This document shows, piece after piece, positions 36,188 to 47,430 of a stretch of DNA of 64,000 bases; position 1 is the first letter of the stretch; every line of letters begins with the position of its first letter. The position numbers and the translations under genes are program-made. Source of the DNA: Catonia carolina (Eukaryota > Arthropoda > Insecta > Hemiptera > Achilidae); the NCBI GenBank assembly GCA_035578175.1, contig JAQMRL010000003.1:57458672-57522671 (forward strand), written 5' to 3'. The notes beneath the pieces were generated by a model. It worked only from the letters and a program-made list of their open reading frames with translations, was not told the origin of the DNA and did no database searches.

Positions 36188-36545
36188 TGCCCATAACGGA
36201 CAGGTGGAGCGTTAAATTAATTGCACTCGATCTGTTGGTTCCAGGGCTACAAAAAATAGTTATGTTTCTCATCATATAGACAGCCAATTATACAACTGAA
36301 ATATTTAAGGACAGAAGAGGTAGAGGTGTAAAAGACACTAGGCAGAGTTATCTCCTTTGAGAAAAAATGAATTTCATTATACAGCCAGACCCTGTGGTGA
36401 ATGAAGTGAAGGTATCATTTGCAGGGTGGAAAGTGGGTGCTTTTCGGAGGACCTGACATGATGATAAGCATACTCTTTCAACTCAGTGAGGAAGGCAATA
36501 GTAAACCACCTCACTCCTCGTTTTTACTTAGTAAAGCCTCTAGAG
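36188..36545 (+). repeat. Family A SINE, copy 3, 3' end replaced by palindromes
   Basis: Begins TGCCCATAACGGACAGGTGG and is collinear with the other copies up to ACTTAGTAAAGCCTCTAGAGG. The stem-loop and (AAC)n tail that should follow are missing. The sequence instead turns back on itself (next entry). The internal frame is interrupted by TGA (CGGAGGACCTGA). Confidence 0.85.
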
Positions 36546-36668
36546 GCTTTACTAGCCTCTAGTATAGGACTTTACTAGAGTTAAAACTTTACTTAGCCTT
36601 ATTTAGTAAAGCCTCTAGAGGCTTTACTAAGTAAAGCTAAGTAAAGTTTATCATGTAAAGCCTCTTTA
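36529..36668. repeat. Stacked perfect palindromes built from the family A end
   Basis: 36529-36554 is a perfect 26-bp palindrome and 36603-36630 a perfect 28-bp palindrome. Both are centred on CTCTAGAG and both are made from family A's TTAGTAAAGCCTC and its reverse complement. Between and after them lie partial forward and reversed copies (TAGCCTCTAGTA, TTTACTAGAG, CTTTACTTAGCC, TAAGTAAAGC, GTAAAGCCTC). The pattern looks like several rounds of template switching during repair or reverse transcription. Confidence 0.9.
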
Positions 36669-37739
36669 TTACTAGGATTAAAGAAAAATTAAAATAGAAT
36701 TTTTGAAAAATGATGATGCCGTGACTGTGTTGATGTAGTTTATTGATTATAGTAAACAAAAATTATAAATAAATCAGTTCAGCAGATCTCTGTTCTACGA
36801 GCGACAAAGAATTCAGGGAACTGTCGTACTGACAGTCATTGAGCAAGAGGTTTAGTGTGAGCTTCAAGGTTAAAAAAGAATTTTAATGGTAGTTTGAGAT
36901 ATAACAAATGGACTTTGGAAATTTGAATGTAAAGGTTTGTTATTGGCGTATTCTGGTGCACCCATTATTAATCTTAAAAATTTTTATTGGAACGTTTGAA
37001 GGATTTTTACATTATAACGTGTTGCTGGCCCATAGGTTTGTACTTCGTATATCCAAATAGATCTCAAAAGACTTTTTTAAGTGAAGTGAAATTTTAGATT
37101 TTGCTTACAGAAGCCACGAAGAAGGTGTTATGTTGCATAAACGCCTCACTATATCATATCACGTATATCACGTATATATATCTAATCACGTATCATATCA
37201 CTATACCATATCAGTCTCCTATAAAAATACATACCGAGGTATTTTATTTTATTTTATTGAGAAAAACAGTTTCTGATATTAAATAAATAATTAATACAAA
37301 AATGTCGTTTTGGTCAATATGATGTTTTTGTTACAAATGAAATAAATAATAGTTCTTTTCAAATAAACTTGTAGCACGTACTAATTTTTACAGCTCGTTG
37401 TATTAAATCCATGATTGTGTTTCTTTTCTTAATTTATTTAATTTAATTGATTGGTTTGAGTTTATAGGCTCATAGTTTTTACATCGGTACTTTGTAGGCT
37501 ACCATGCCCTAAGGGGAGACTATTTTGACTGGAAATTTTGATTTTCGGTTTTTTATTTTTTTCAATAGTTTAGAACTAGATCTGCCAGTAAAACATTAAA
37601 TTGCATCATACAAATTATTTTAATGAAAAAAAAATTAAGTTTGTTGACCATAAAAATTATCATGTCACCAAGAACGAATATTTCATAATTTTATACTGCT
37701 CGATTTAGTTCAAGCGAATTTCAGTTTTTTTTTAAATGT
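36669..37739. other. AT-rich non-coding stretch
   Basis: No gene. At 37140-37210 the words ATATCA and CACGTATAT are iterated irregularly. Nothing else is recognised. Confidence 0.5.
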
Positions 37740-38070
37740 CTGCTTCCATGTTTATAGTCCCATACATCAACGATGTGTTCCTACGCACATGCACACTATT
37801 TAAAACGAAAAATCCAAACCAGCTCATTGTTGACCTAGACACACCAGATTTACCAACTGCCCCAATACGAAGACTGAAACGACTCTGAAGTAGAGATATC
37901 ATGAGACGTCAAAATTAAAAAAAAACAAAATAAAACTAATTATTACGGTTGGAGTACTGTCAATGGGCAGCGATCTCCTCAATGTCTTAAAATTTGTCAA
38001 TATTTGTATTCTTTTTTCTCAAATTTGCTTGTTGTTAATTTTATACAGTTGCAAATAAAATTATCTTGTA
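37740..38070 (+). pseudogene. Jockey-clade ORF2 tail and 3' UTR fragment
   Basis: Encodes VPYIND-like IPYINDVFLRTCTLF, then NPNQLIVDLDTPDLP and PIRRLKRL.SRDIMR with a stop in the last motif. This is the extreme C-terminus of a Jockey RT. The following 160 bp share TGTCCTCAA-like and ACAGTTGCAAATAAA text with the 3' UTR after the fragment ending at 42600, so both belong to one subfamily. The copy ends near 38065. Confidence 0.7.
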
Positions 38071-38987
38071 TAGTCAAAAAAATGTTTATACACATAGTAT
38101 CCTCAGCTGTTTATTCAGCTTTCTAACCGACTTTTGATGGGAAATAAACATGTTTGTGTTTTTGATTAATTTGTGCCTTTTTAATGTCTTTTCCCTTAAA
38201 TTTAGATTTTTAACTTAGATAAATTTTTCTCAAAAACCGATAAACCTATCAAGCTGAAATTTTTACCAGTTAATAACCTTGTACATGCACACACCCCGAA
38301 ATTTTTATAACATTCTCAGGTGCTCCAAAAATTAGTAATATGCAAATTAAAAAAGTTTTATGTTATTTGTTTTTTGTTTAAATATTATGGTTCCAACAGA
38401 TTAAATTGAAATAATGACAGTAACTAGAGAATTCCAACCACTATAAGGGTGTAAAGTCTAATTTTCATATATTTTACCATTTCTATGAAAAATTTACCCA
38501 AAAGTAGCAAATTTAACTTACAGGCGGTATACAAAATACAGTCTTCCTTTAAAATTATCAAAATAAGCTAAGTTTCTTTTTATTCATTATTGAATTAGTA
38601 ACTAATAAATTCTCTTAGAAAGTTAAAATGTATAAATAATTTAACAATAACATCAAAGCTTCATTTTACTGCACTATATTATTTTGACATCTGATATCGT
38701 TTAACAATCATCAAGAACGACGACAAAACGATAATTTTAAAGTTGTGTGATAGTAAATGGTTATTATGATGATGATAATAGAACATGGTATAATTTTCTT
38801 GTGAGTATCATACATTTCATACTTAAACCTTGTCTTATCAATGTCAAATTTTCTATAAATATTTTTAAAAGGTCTGTACGTTTTTTGATAACATCTCTTC
38901 TGTAGTTATTTATGATGTAACTACATCCACTACCCCACACAGAAGAGATTTACTTCAGTTCCTCTATTAAGGTTATTACATTGAATG
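38071..38987. other. AT-rich non-coding stretch
   Basis: Nothing recognisable. Confidence 0.5.
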
Positions 38988-38998
38988 ACAGACTGCCC

Positions 38999-39387
38999 AT
39001 AACAGACAGGTGGAGTGTCAAATTATTTACTCTCAATCTGTTCGTTGCTGAGTTAAAATAAATAGTTCTGTTTCTTATCACATGGTCAGCCAATTAAATG
39101 ACTGAATCTTTTAAGAACAGAAGAGGTAGAGGTGCAAAAGACTCTAATCAGAGTTATCTCCTCTGAAAGTAATGGATTTCATTATACAGCCAGACCCTGT
39201 GGTGAATGAAGTGAAGGTGTCATTTGCAGACTGGAAAATACGTTCCTTTCAGAGGGCCCGGCATGTTGATAAGCGTACTTTTCTATTCAGTGAGGAAAGC
39301 AATGGTAAACCACCTCACTCCTCGTTTTACTTAGTGAAACCTCTACAGGTTCAAACCAGCTTTTCGGCTGATGACCTAAACAACAAC
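38999..39387 (+). repeat. Family A SINE, copy 4, with 11-bp target duplication
   Basis: Flanked by ACATTGAATGA at 38988-38998 and 39388-39398. It begins CAGACTGCCCATAACAGACA and ends with an AGC-TTTTC-GGCT stem-loop variant, then GATGACCTAAACAACAAC. With copy 1 this fixes the unit at about 390 bp with an (AAC)n tail. An internal frame (39172 onward, MDFIIQPDPVVNEVKVSF) is open through the SINE into flanking DNA. Confidence 0.92.
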
Positions 39388-39398
39388 ACATTGAATGA

Positions 39399-40967
39399 GT
39401 ATTGTTTTTTTGTCTTTAATTTTATAAATCTAGAACACTATACTATACATTAAAACACAACCACTAGATTTGATTAAAGTTATTATTAGGCGTGGAAGGA
39501 GGGGTCACACCCAGCAGGGTATCCTCCAGGATGACGTAATCATGCTATGATGGAGATATATTTTATCGATACTAAAAATTAACTCAGATTAAAAAAATTG
39601 CCGTACGTTAAAGGTAAAAAACTCGAAATCGAAAATAAATTGTCTCCAAACCAGAAATCTTTATAAATATTTTCGATTCAAACCTCCACGTGGTTCGGAT
39701 AACTTTCTGAAGTTGGAAAGCTTCTGGTTGGGAATTAAATTGGAATTCTTCTGCAGCTAACAATTGAAGAGCTGACTGAATGAAGGTGCTATATAACATT
39801 TTTTCAAAAATTTATTTATTTTTATTGCTGAAGGTGTTAAGTTCCTTTAAAAATGTCTCTTATAAAGATCTTTACGATTATTTTGTAATATGAAATTACT
39901 GTTAATTCATTATAATCCATGGATGATACATTGTACAATAAAAACTTTTTAGTCGATGAAATTGTTGTATGCGTAAGAATAAGTGTCACAAGGTATTATA
40001 TGACAATGGTAGTCGATGCTCGATAAATCGAATGAAAAAGTGACAATGAAAAGTAAAGTTTTAAGAACTTTTAATTGCATAAGACAAAATTTTCATGAAG
40101 GGATAGGCCGTAAAACTTTCATTGCAATTCCCACTAAACTATATTTTTGTTACAAAGCACCTTCATCCACTAAGCTCTTTAATTGTTACTCGAATTCTAA
40201 TTTGGGGCTTGTCCCATACTTGGCTGAATTTCCTTTGAAAGTTCTTTTAAGAAAAATCCAATCTTAAAAAAAGCGGAAAAAAGTCGCATCAGTTTGAGAG
40301 AATATTGAAGAATGAAAAGTCTGGAAAACCCTAAATGGAATTGACTAAAATGATACCATGCGAGCCATACACGGAGAAAAAGTTAAAAGAAAGGAAGGAT
40401 TAAGCCTTGAGCTCATAATATTGTTTTCACTTATTTAAGACTAGCATTTTCACCAACACTCCAACATGGCTTCCCAACATGGAAGCGTGGCTTCCCAACA
40501 TCTATCCTCCTCACCGGTCTGTATTACAAAACACTGAAAGAGATCCTTTCCTCAAGATTATCTCTACGTGCAAACTCAAAAATTCTCTTGTAAATATCCG
40601 GTAAAACTTTTCGCAATGTTTTAAAATCGCTATTTATCGTTAGATTTTTATAATTTTTACAGGCGTTATGAACGACGAAAACCTGTTAAATAAATTTTAC
40701 TATCACACACCACCTGAATTAGCAATTTTCCCAAATCATCCACAATGATAGTTTCAACTAGTAAGTTGATAAATTTGAGACAAACATTTCTGACTTTTTC
40801 TTTATCGTTATTAATTGTTGTTAGTGGCTTAGTGCTGAATACTGCGTTATTTTTACGTACCATTCTTCCTCTAAAAACACATTGCCATGTTGTGGATAAT
40901 TTTAAGCAGTTGTAGATTTTTTTTAAATATAGTTAAGAAATTTTTTATAATGTTACTCATTTACTGA
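39399..40967. other. AT-rich non-coding stretch
   Basis: No gene recognised. Frames at 40016-40267 (83 codons) and 39608-39799 have no motif. GGCTTCCCAACAT is repeated at about 40468 and 40488. Confidence 0.45.
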
Positions 40968-40968
40968 C

Positions 40969-41120
40969 TATTCCGTGGTGCAGTTTTTATAGTGTACTAC
41001 ACTACAAAGTGGTAGGTCTCGGGTTGGATTCCCAGCTGTAGTCTGGAAACTTTAATACGTTTCCCTTTAATAACCAGTTTTGTTGGTAATAATGAGGCTG
41101 TTAATGCAATTTTAAATTTA
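40969..41120 (+). repeat. Family B SINE, diverged
   Basis: CCGTGGTGCAGTTT, ACTACACTACAAAG, B-box GGGTTGGATTCCC, AGCTGTAGTCTGGAAAC, then a decayed tail (GTTGGTAATAATGAGGCTGT..AATGCAATTTTAAA). The order is the same as the 3.6-kb copy. Confidence 0.75.
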
Positions 41121-42184
41121 AAAATTGCTGTTTTTCAACAGTTATTTACATATTTTATAGAAAAGATTCCACTTTTAGGATGTTTGAATTAAATTTTTTG
41201 GTACTTACAAAACGCGGTTTCTGTTAACAGATTAAGTGATCTAGTAGCCTTTTAAAAAAAATTTTATTAACGCAGTTTTAAAAATCTTAAAATTTCAATC
41301 TCGGAAGTTTTGCCTTTTGAATTATTAATTAACTGTATTTAATTTTTGATACAACGGAAACAAAGGTAACGGTAAGGTGGTGTAAGGTGATGTAACGGAT
41401 CCAAAGGTTTTTATTCTATCTTAAATCAGATCACAGTAAACAGTAACAAACGTATAAGATCTCTATGGGTTTCCAATTAAATATAAGCCACTCCTATTAA
41501 ATTTACAAATTTGTATATAACCACAGTTCAAAACATTTTTAGCGAAATAAATCATAACGTAATTAAATGTAATAATAATACTGAAAACGTTCAAGAACGG
41601 TTTCTTAATAATGTTACCCTGTTCCACAAAAATATTTTGATTAAATAATTTTCAAAGCGGTCTAAATTTATTTATATCTAACTTTATTATTAAATTACAC
41701 ACATTTATTTTAAGTTTTTCCAATTAGAATACTTTTCGAAATTCCATCAGTTTTTAAAATTATTACCTATTTATTACATTTGTTAAGTTACTGTATTTCT
41801 AATAATATACGTCAAGGACTGCATCGTAATCTCTTTAACTGTTTAACTATCCTTTAATCCATGTTTATAACCCAACCGATCTAGAGCGTACATTGCTCTG
41901 CACACAGTAATTGAAAATTTTTATATTTATTGAACAGAAAACGGTAATAATTAAAAATTCAATTATTCGGTCTTGATTAAACCGCTCTAAGTTTAGATTA
42001 AACAGAAGTCCGGATTAATAGATAGATAGATCAAAATGTAATGCTTTTTATCTAAAATTATATTTTTTAATTCAAGTTCATTTGTGTCTGTATTAAACTA
42101 ACTAATTTAAATTTAAAAAGGTGGTGTTTAATATTTGTAACTGTTGAAAAACTATTTAAATAAACTTGAAATCTGGTTTAGTTT
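41121..42184. other. AT-rich non-coding stretch
   Basis: Nothing recognisable. Confidence 0.5.
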
Positions 42185-42800
42185 ACTGCTTAATAACAGA
42201 CTGAAACAGTTAGTTGTACAGGCTATTAGCCAAGCGGTCAAAACTACCCATGGCTTCAAAACTCTTGACGTACAAGGCGATCCTTTAACCGATCTGGATA
42301 TATGGTGGTCAAATTTATGGTGCAGCGAAACCATCAGTAATTTCACGAATACTACGTTTTCAAAGAAAATTCTTACGACTGATTACTAATTGCCCAAGTT
42401 ACGTATCCAATAGAACACCACACGATGACTTACGCGTTCCTTATATCAACGATATATATCTAAAACTGTACCGTAGTTTCAGAGAAAAACGTTACAATCA
42501 TACGAGTAACAATCCCTTAATATGGAATATTAATTCGGACCTACCAGGAATTGCACAAAGACAACTGAAACGCCGATGGAGTAGAGACATAATACATTAA
42601 CGCAACTATAACATTATTACGAATACAAAAATATAATTTAAATGAACACATTTTATCGTTATCTGAAGGCTATCGCTGGGTGTTGTCCTCAAAGTCATTA
42701 ACGCGGTTGGTTTTTTAACTTTTTATTTTTTGTTTTTAGTTGTGAACGTTTTTGCTAGTTGTTCTTCTACAGTTGCAAAATAAATAAAGTTATAAAAATA
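42185..42800 (+). pseudogene. Jockey-clade ORF2 C-terminal fragment with 3' UTR
   Basis: LNNRLKQL and KTTHGFKT, then after a frameshift LLTYKAIL.PIWIYGGQIYG with one TAA, then SRILRFQRKFLRLITNCPSY, LRVPYINDIYLKLYRSFREK and a terminal KRRWSRDIIH plus stop at about 42600. The frame is intact for the last 80 residues. A 3' UTR of about 190 bp ends ACAGTTGCAAAATAAATAAA near 42790, matching the 38.05-kb fragment. Confidence 0.8.
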
Positions 42801-43084
42801 AAATATGGTTTGATACCTTAGATAAAACAAATTAGTGAAACAAAATAGCCCTCTGCTGCATTCAGTTTAAGAAAAGAAACTGGTCCAACAGTAAATCTGT
42901 ACAATAACATCACTACACACCGTGACAATGTCAGCTATCTGTAAATCACCACATATCATTACCTACTCACAAGCCCAAGGCTTATGTAGGCATCATCACT
43001 CAATAAAAAAAAAACAACTTTATCTACATTTTGCAACATGTATTAACATTTTAGACAATAAATCTCACCTTTAAAATCAACTCA
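42801..43084. other. Short AT-rich gap
   Basis: Nothing recognisable. Confidence 0.4.
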
Positions 43085-43560
43085 AATAAATCTGGATAAA
43101 TAAATTTTAAAACTAATTTGGACATAAGAGGCACAATTTTGGGGTATTTTTACAAATTCAAACAGTGAAATTTTAGAACGTTTCTAGTCAAAGACTATCA
43201 GAAATTTACCTCGGTAGATGAACAACAAATCCATCTTTAGAGTTCTCAATATACAGACAGTAAAGAAAGAAATTTCAGTATTCAACGTTAAATATTTAGA
43301 TAGACTACATGAACATTAAACTAGCAATCAAGTTATTAGACAGTAGATAAACTCAAAATTCAAGGCGAAAAAGTAGAATTTTTTTTAACTTGCCTTATAG
43401 ATACATTAATCAAAATTTAGCGTGAGATTTTACCTATTTTTATTTTATGTTTTATTTTTCTCGTAAATGTCACAAATTTTTTAACTTCTTTTATTTTTAC
43501 TCTTATTGCCATACAAATTACTAATTGTTCAAATAAAATGAACAGAAGGTAATGTAAGAA
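43085..43560 (+). repeat. Family G diverged dispersed repeat, copy 2
   Basis: Collinear with 17935-18370 in the same orientation over about 440 bp (shared blocks are given there). It also has an A/T-rich body and no frame. Confidence 0.6.
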
Positions 43561-44287
43561 AACAATTTGAAATTCCATTTGTCTTATTTCTCTTTCAAAA
43601 CCACGCTTTTGTTTCTTGAATTGATTTAATCTTTTAAATTTAAATTTTGCTTCACCTTTACTGTTTACTGGGTAAAATTGCTTAAATATTTACAAAATTA
43701 TGGGGAAAGTAGTTACCAACTGATTACATACTCTTTATGCATATTTTTTGAGGAAAGTCGAAAATACTTTCTGGTATGTGTGATGCAATGGTTAATTTTA
43801 TTTATCTTTAAATTTGTTTTATATATTACTAAACAAACGTTGACTCTTACTTAGAATTGAAGTGCATTTAATAGAAAAATCATGATTGTATTGAGAATGG
43901 GTTTTAGTGAGAGGTTTTAATTAAATTCCAATTGTTAATTTCTTGGAAATAATATTCAAATGAATAACCTGATTTATTTATATTTTTTTAAAACTCTAAC
44001 TTTATCAATAATGTTCACGAGTTGGATTTCTTATAATACAGTACACGCAGTCATCACTATCCCTTACTCGGCTATTTCTCTAGAAGAGAATGCATTATTT
44101 GGCTACGATTAAAAGACAAATTAGATTCAAAGAAATCGTAATTAAATTTCATAATTGAATTTTAAAAAAATTGATGATTTCTATTTCTTTATTACTGTAT
44201 ACATACTCTATCTATTTACTCTATTAATGTTTGTCTATGCGTTGATCCTATTACTATGTTAAAAATAAAAACTAATAGTTTTTTTAT
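43561..44287. other. AT-rich non-coding stretch
   Basis: Nothing recognisable. Confidence 0.5.
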
Positions 44288-44455
44288 AGTTTTGAAAGCT
44301 GCATCAACATCCTAGTCATTAGCGACTACACTATTAGTGGGTTATTGACTGAGAGGGTGGGTTTTCACTTGTAATATGTAATAATTCCAAACTCCAACCG
44401 GGAATCAAACCTGATATATTTGCTTTGAAGTCTATCGTGCAACCATTATAGAGTG
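44288..44455 (-). repeat. Family B SINE, reversed, diverged
   Basis: The reverse complement carries GGTTTGATTCCCGG (B-box), GGAGTTTGGAATTATTACA, AAACCCACCCTC, TAGTCGCTAATGAC and GATGTTGATGCAGC. The A-box end is eroded. Confidence 0.75.
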
Positions 44456-44890
44456 CCAAAAATTTTAGAGAAGGCCAAAATAAATTTACTTCGCCTATAT
44501 TTTTTATTTTTTATTTTTTGATTATTTACATCCCTACCGTATAATTGTGTTTTGTAAGGATACTTAAAGGAAAATTAGTTTGAAACTGGCTCATTTTCTG
44601 ATTATTCTAATTAAATTCAGGCCAAATTAATTCGGATGATTGACGTTGTACTTTAATTTTAAAAATGAGTAGTATAAATAATGCTGATACAATTTGTTTA
44701 AAAATTAGAATAGCAAGTGTATATTATAAAAAATTAATGTCAATTTTTTCTTTTTTTTCATTGATTTAGAGATTTTAATACTTTCTTCGAAGTGAGAATT
44801 GAACATTCGAGGTATTAATTTTTTGACAATAATTAATAAACGGTATTAAAATTTATAAAAATAAAATTAAAATTTTTGTAAGAAGATATT
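44456..44890. other. AT-rich non-coding stretch
   Basis: Nothing recognisable. Confidence 0.45.
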
Positions 44891-44892
44891 AC

Positions 44893-45128
44893 CTGTAATA
44901 GTAAAATTTTGCAACTTGGTCCTAACAGTAAGCAAGTAAGAACAGAACTGAGCTGGACTTGTGTCAACTTGTTGCTGATTCAAAAAGCTTGAAGCAGCGC
45001 CGGCGTCTGGATACGTACGACTCGGTCCGTCGCTCTTATATTCGTCAAAATCGTGTAGGCTACGTAGGAAGCCACCCAACATACGGAAAAACTTCGGACC
45101 CTTTGAAATAATCATTATTAACAATCTA
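44893..45128 (-). CDS. Possible host-gene internal exon (unidentified protein)
   Basis: On the minus strand an open frame of about 78 codons stands out by balanced base composition and CpG content in AT-rich DNA. It reads ISKGPKFFRMLGGFLRSLHD, FDEYKSDGPSRTYPDAGAAS, SFLNQQQVDTSPAQFCSYLL and TVRTKLQNFTIT. It ends at ACAG|GTAATA (donor GT at 44892-44891), a good splice donor, in phase 1. Upstream, TTTATCTTAG at about 45129-45138 could be an acceptor with a weak pyrimidine tract, and ATG at about 45115 could be a start. I do not recognise the protein or a domain. It resembles no transposon protein seen here. Without neighbouring exons it could be a chance frame. Confidence 0.35.
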
Positions 45129-45598
45129 AGATAAACATGTTAGCTTTTCTAAAGTCCCAAAGGTCTTTATAATTATGTCACTATTGTCGTCAATTCATGA
45201 AGACAAAACTAAGAATATACTTAATAAATTTTCTACTGACGCGACAAATTGAATTAAACTAATGGAAAAATTTGTTTTTGTATTATGTTCTTAGAAAATT
45301 ACAAGTGTTATATTTTTAACATCAAAATATAAGAATTTTGTTTGACAGTGAACTACAGAATAGTAGTGTATTATTTATCAAAATTATATTAGGGGTTTCG
45401 ATCTAACCCAGTCAATCAGTCAGCTTCTAGAAAGGTGGATACTAATTATTCAGTAACATCACTTAGGCGAAAAGCTTTGTGCGGTGACCATTTGACAGAC
45501 CCACGTGAACAAACTCTGAATCCGTTTTAAAATTTAAGTCTACTCTTATAAAAAATACAAAAAAGCAGCGATTGAAGGTGGTTTTAACATTGTGTTGG
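45129..45598. other. AT-rich stretch upstream of the possible exon
   Basis: No repeat recognised. If 44893-45128 is an exon, this is intron or 5' flank. Confidence 0.4.
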
Positions 45599-45755
45599 CC
45601 GATCCTTTAGTGTAGTGGTCAGCGAAAATGACTTCTATGGTATGGGTTCATGGTTCGATTCCCGGCCAGATCTGGGTTTTCTGTCACTCATTTTCATGTA
45701 TCACCTAATATCGATTAGCCTTAATGCACATAACAGTTGGACGTAACAAAATTGA
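45599..45755 (+). repeat. Family B2 tRNA-derived SINE
   Basis: A-box TAGTGTAGTGGTCAGCG, B-box TGGTTCGATTCCCGGCC, then TCTGGGTTTTCTGTCACTCA, TTTTCATGTATCACC and a decayed 3' end GTTGGACGTAACAAAATTG. The head resembles family B, but the body (CACTCATTTTCAT, ..GACGTAAAACAAA) is different, so I keep it as a second family. Confidence 0.7.
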
Positions 45756-45951
45756 GCACAGTTCCCGACAACTAATAGAAGCTAATAAAATTACTTTTCT
45801 ATCTACGTTGTTATAGACAGTTTATTAAAATTAAGTCATTCATCTGTATCACGGTCCTTACTAAATTCCATCTACCAGATATTGCTATTGAATTTTAATT
45901 CACCTTTGATTAACTACTGACGTTTCTAAGTTTTTCATTTCTTGATAAGGG

Positions 45952-46290
45952 TGGCCCGTCTACATAGCGGTCTGCATAACTGGCTGCTATGCCAATGCCG
46001 GCCCGTTGGCGTAGTGGTTAGCGCAACTGGCATCTACGCCGAAGTTTCGGGCAGGTGTGGCATTTTTCATCACTCATTTTCATTATCATCATTACCTACC
46101 ATCTGCATTAGCAGAAATTGCAGAACAGTCAGACGTAAAACAAAATGGAAAAAAGGATCTCGGGTTCAATTCTCGGTCACGTCTGATATGTTTTACCATC
46201 ATTTTCATTTGTCAACGTTCAGCGTCTGGTGATCGCCAACATTCGAAATCGGATTGGCACCTAAAAAGAAGAGGAAGAAGAGTATTTTGA
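45952..46290 (+). repeat. Two family B2 SINEs, one nested in the other
   Basis: The outer copy begins GGCCCGTCTACATAGCGGTC at 45952 and resumes with the B-box CTCGGGTTCAATTCTCGGTC at about 46159, running to about 46290. The inner copy is 45999-46148: GCCCGTTGGCGTAGTGGTTA, CATCACTCATTTTCATTATC, CTGCATTAGCAGAAATTGCA and CAGTCAGACGTAAAACAAAA. The inner copy lacks a clear B-box between its head and CATTTTTCATC, so it may have been deleted there. CTGCATTAGCAG can form a small stem near its 3' end. Confidence 0.65.
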
Positions 46291-47049
46291 AATTTTTAAT
46301 TTATTTAAAGATCATGTTACTTTTATACAAGGAACATTGTTATAAAGTTTTAGTGGTGTTGAACCGGAACTAGAGAAGGGTCTCTTTCACCGGCTCATAA
46401 AGAATTTAAAATTATAAACTAAAAAATATAATTATATAATGTACTTAACTGATAATTGAAGACAAGAAATATTTGTAGATATTGTTCAAAAATAAATATA
46501 TGGAAATATTAATAGCTGGTAATAAGATATTTTTGTTATAATTTATATGCAGCAATAATTATACAACAGTTATATTAACAGTTACTGTTAATAATAAATT
46601 AATAAAAAATAATGTAGTTGTCTGGATACAAGTTAAATATAATATTATTTTATAAAAAATATTAAAGACTATATAATAAATAATTGTTTTCAACTGTAAA
46701 TCACGATAAATTGAATGCTCTCCAAAATTTACTCGTGACCCATTCAGGAAAACTGTTATTATCGGGGTGAAAACTTATTGATATAATACGCCGTATTGTC
46801 TCTAATAGCTGAAAGAAAAATTTTATAAATTAACCTTAGATTAATCTGTATCTTAAATTAATCTGTTAGATGATTTTTCCACTCGGGAGTTCTTTTTTTC
46901 CCCTAACATCTGAGAATATTAACAATCAGTTTTAAAAAACAAAAACTATAAGTAAATAGCATGAACGGGTTCACATGACGAAGACAATACCCAATGATAT
47001 TGCTTCGGAAACGAAAAAAAATTAAGTATAATTTTTAAAATATTAACAA
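46291..47049. other. AT-rich non-coding stretch
   Basis: Nothing recognisable. Confidence 0.5.
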
Positions 47050-47430
47050 GATAAAAGATGAAGAACATTAATAGAAAAGGTAACCAAATTAATAACGGTG
47101 ATAGAAGAATGGGTAGAGGAAGAAGATGATATTATTAGAGATGATGTTGATGTTGATGTTGATATGGGCTTCAATTATTTTAAAAAAATGTAGGTTAGTC
47201 GGTAAATCTAAACGGAAAGTCAAGCAATTTTATTCGTTTTAGTCGTGTCACGTCTTCACTATTATCAAGTAAATTAAGCGCCAAAGAATTCGGGTGATCT
47301 GCTAATTTTTCTTGGCATTTTGAACTTAGCTGCGTGATTTCCTCTTTCACGGTGTTGACACATAAGTCCTTATGCAATGTATCATTTGTCACATACCATG
47401 GAGCATTTGTTATTATCCGTAAGACTTTCT
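47050..47430 (-). pseudogene. Jockey-clade ORF2 C-terminal fragment with 3' UTR
   Basis: Minus-strand reading from about 47425: LRIITNAPWYVTNDTLHKDL, TVKEEITQLSSKCQEKLADH, PNSLALNLLDNSEDVTRLKR and LLDFPFRFTD then stop at about 47195. This matches the end of the 20.4-21.1 kb fragment (APWYVTNEVLHNDL, LLDNSED, PLRFC), so they are one subfamily. About 140 bp of 3' UTR follows, containing iterated GATGTT words. The frame is intact, but the RT core is missing. Confidence 0.75.

Noticed and set aside
40016..40267. 83-codon plus frame
   Set aside because: No motif, AT-rich composition, and no splice or start context that separates it from chance.
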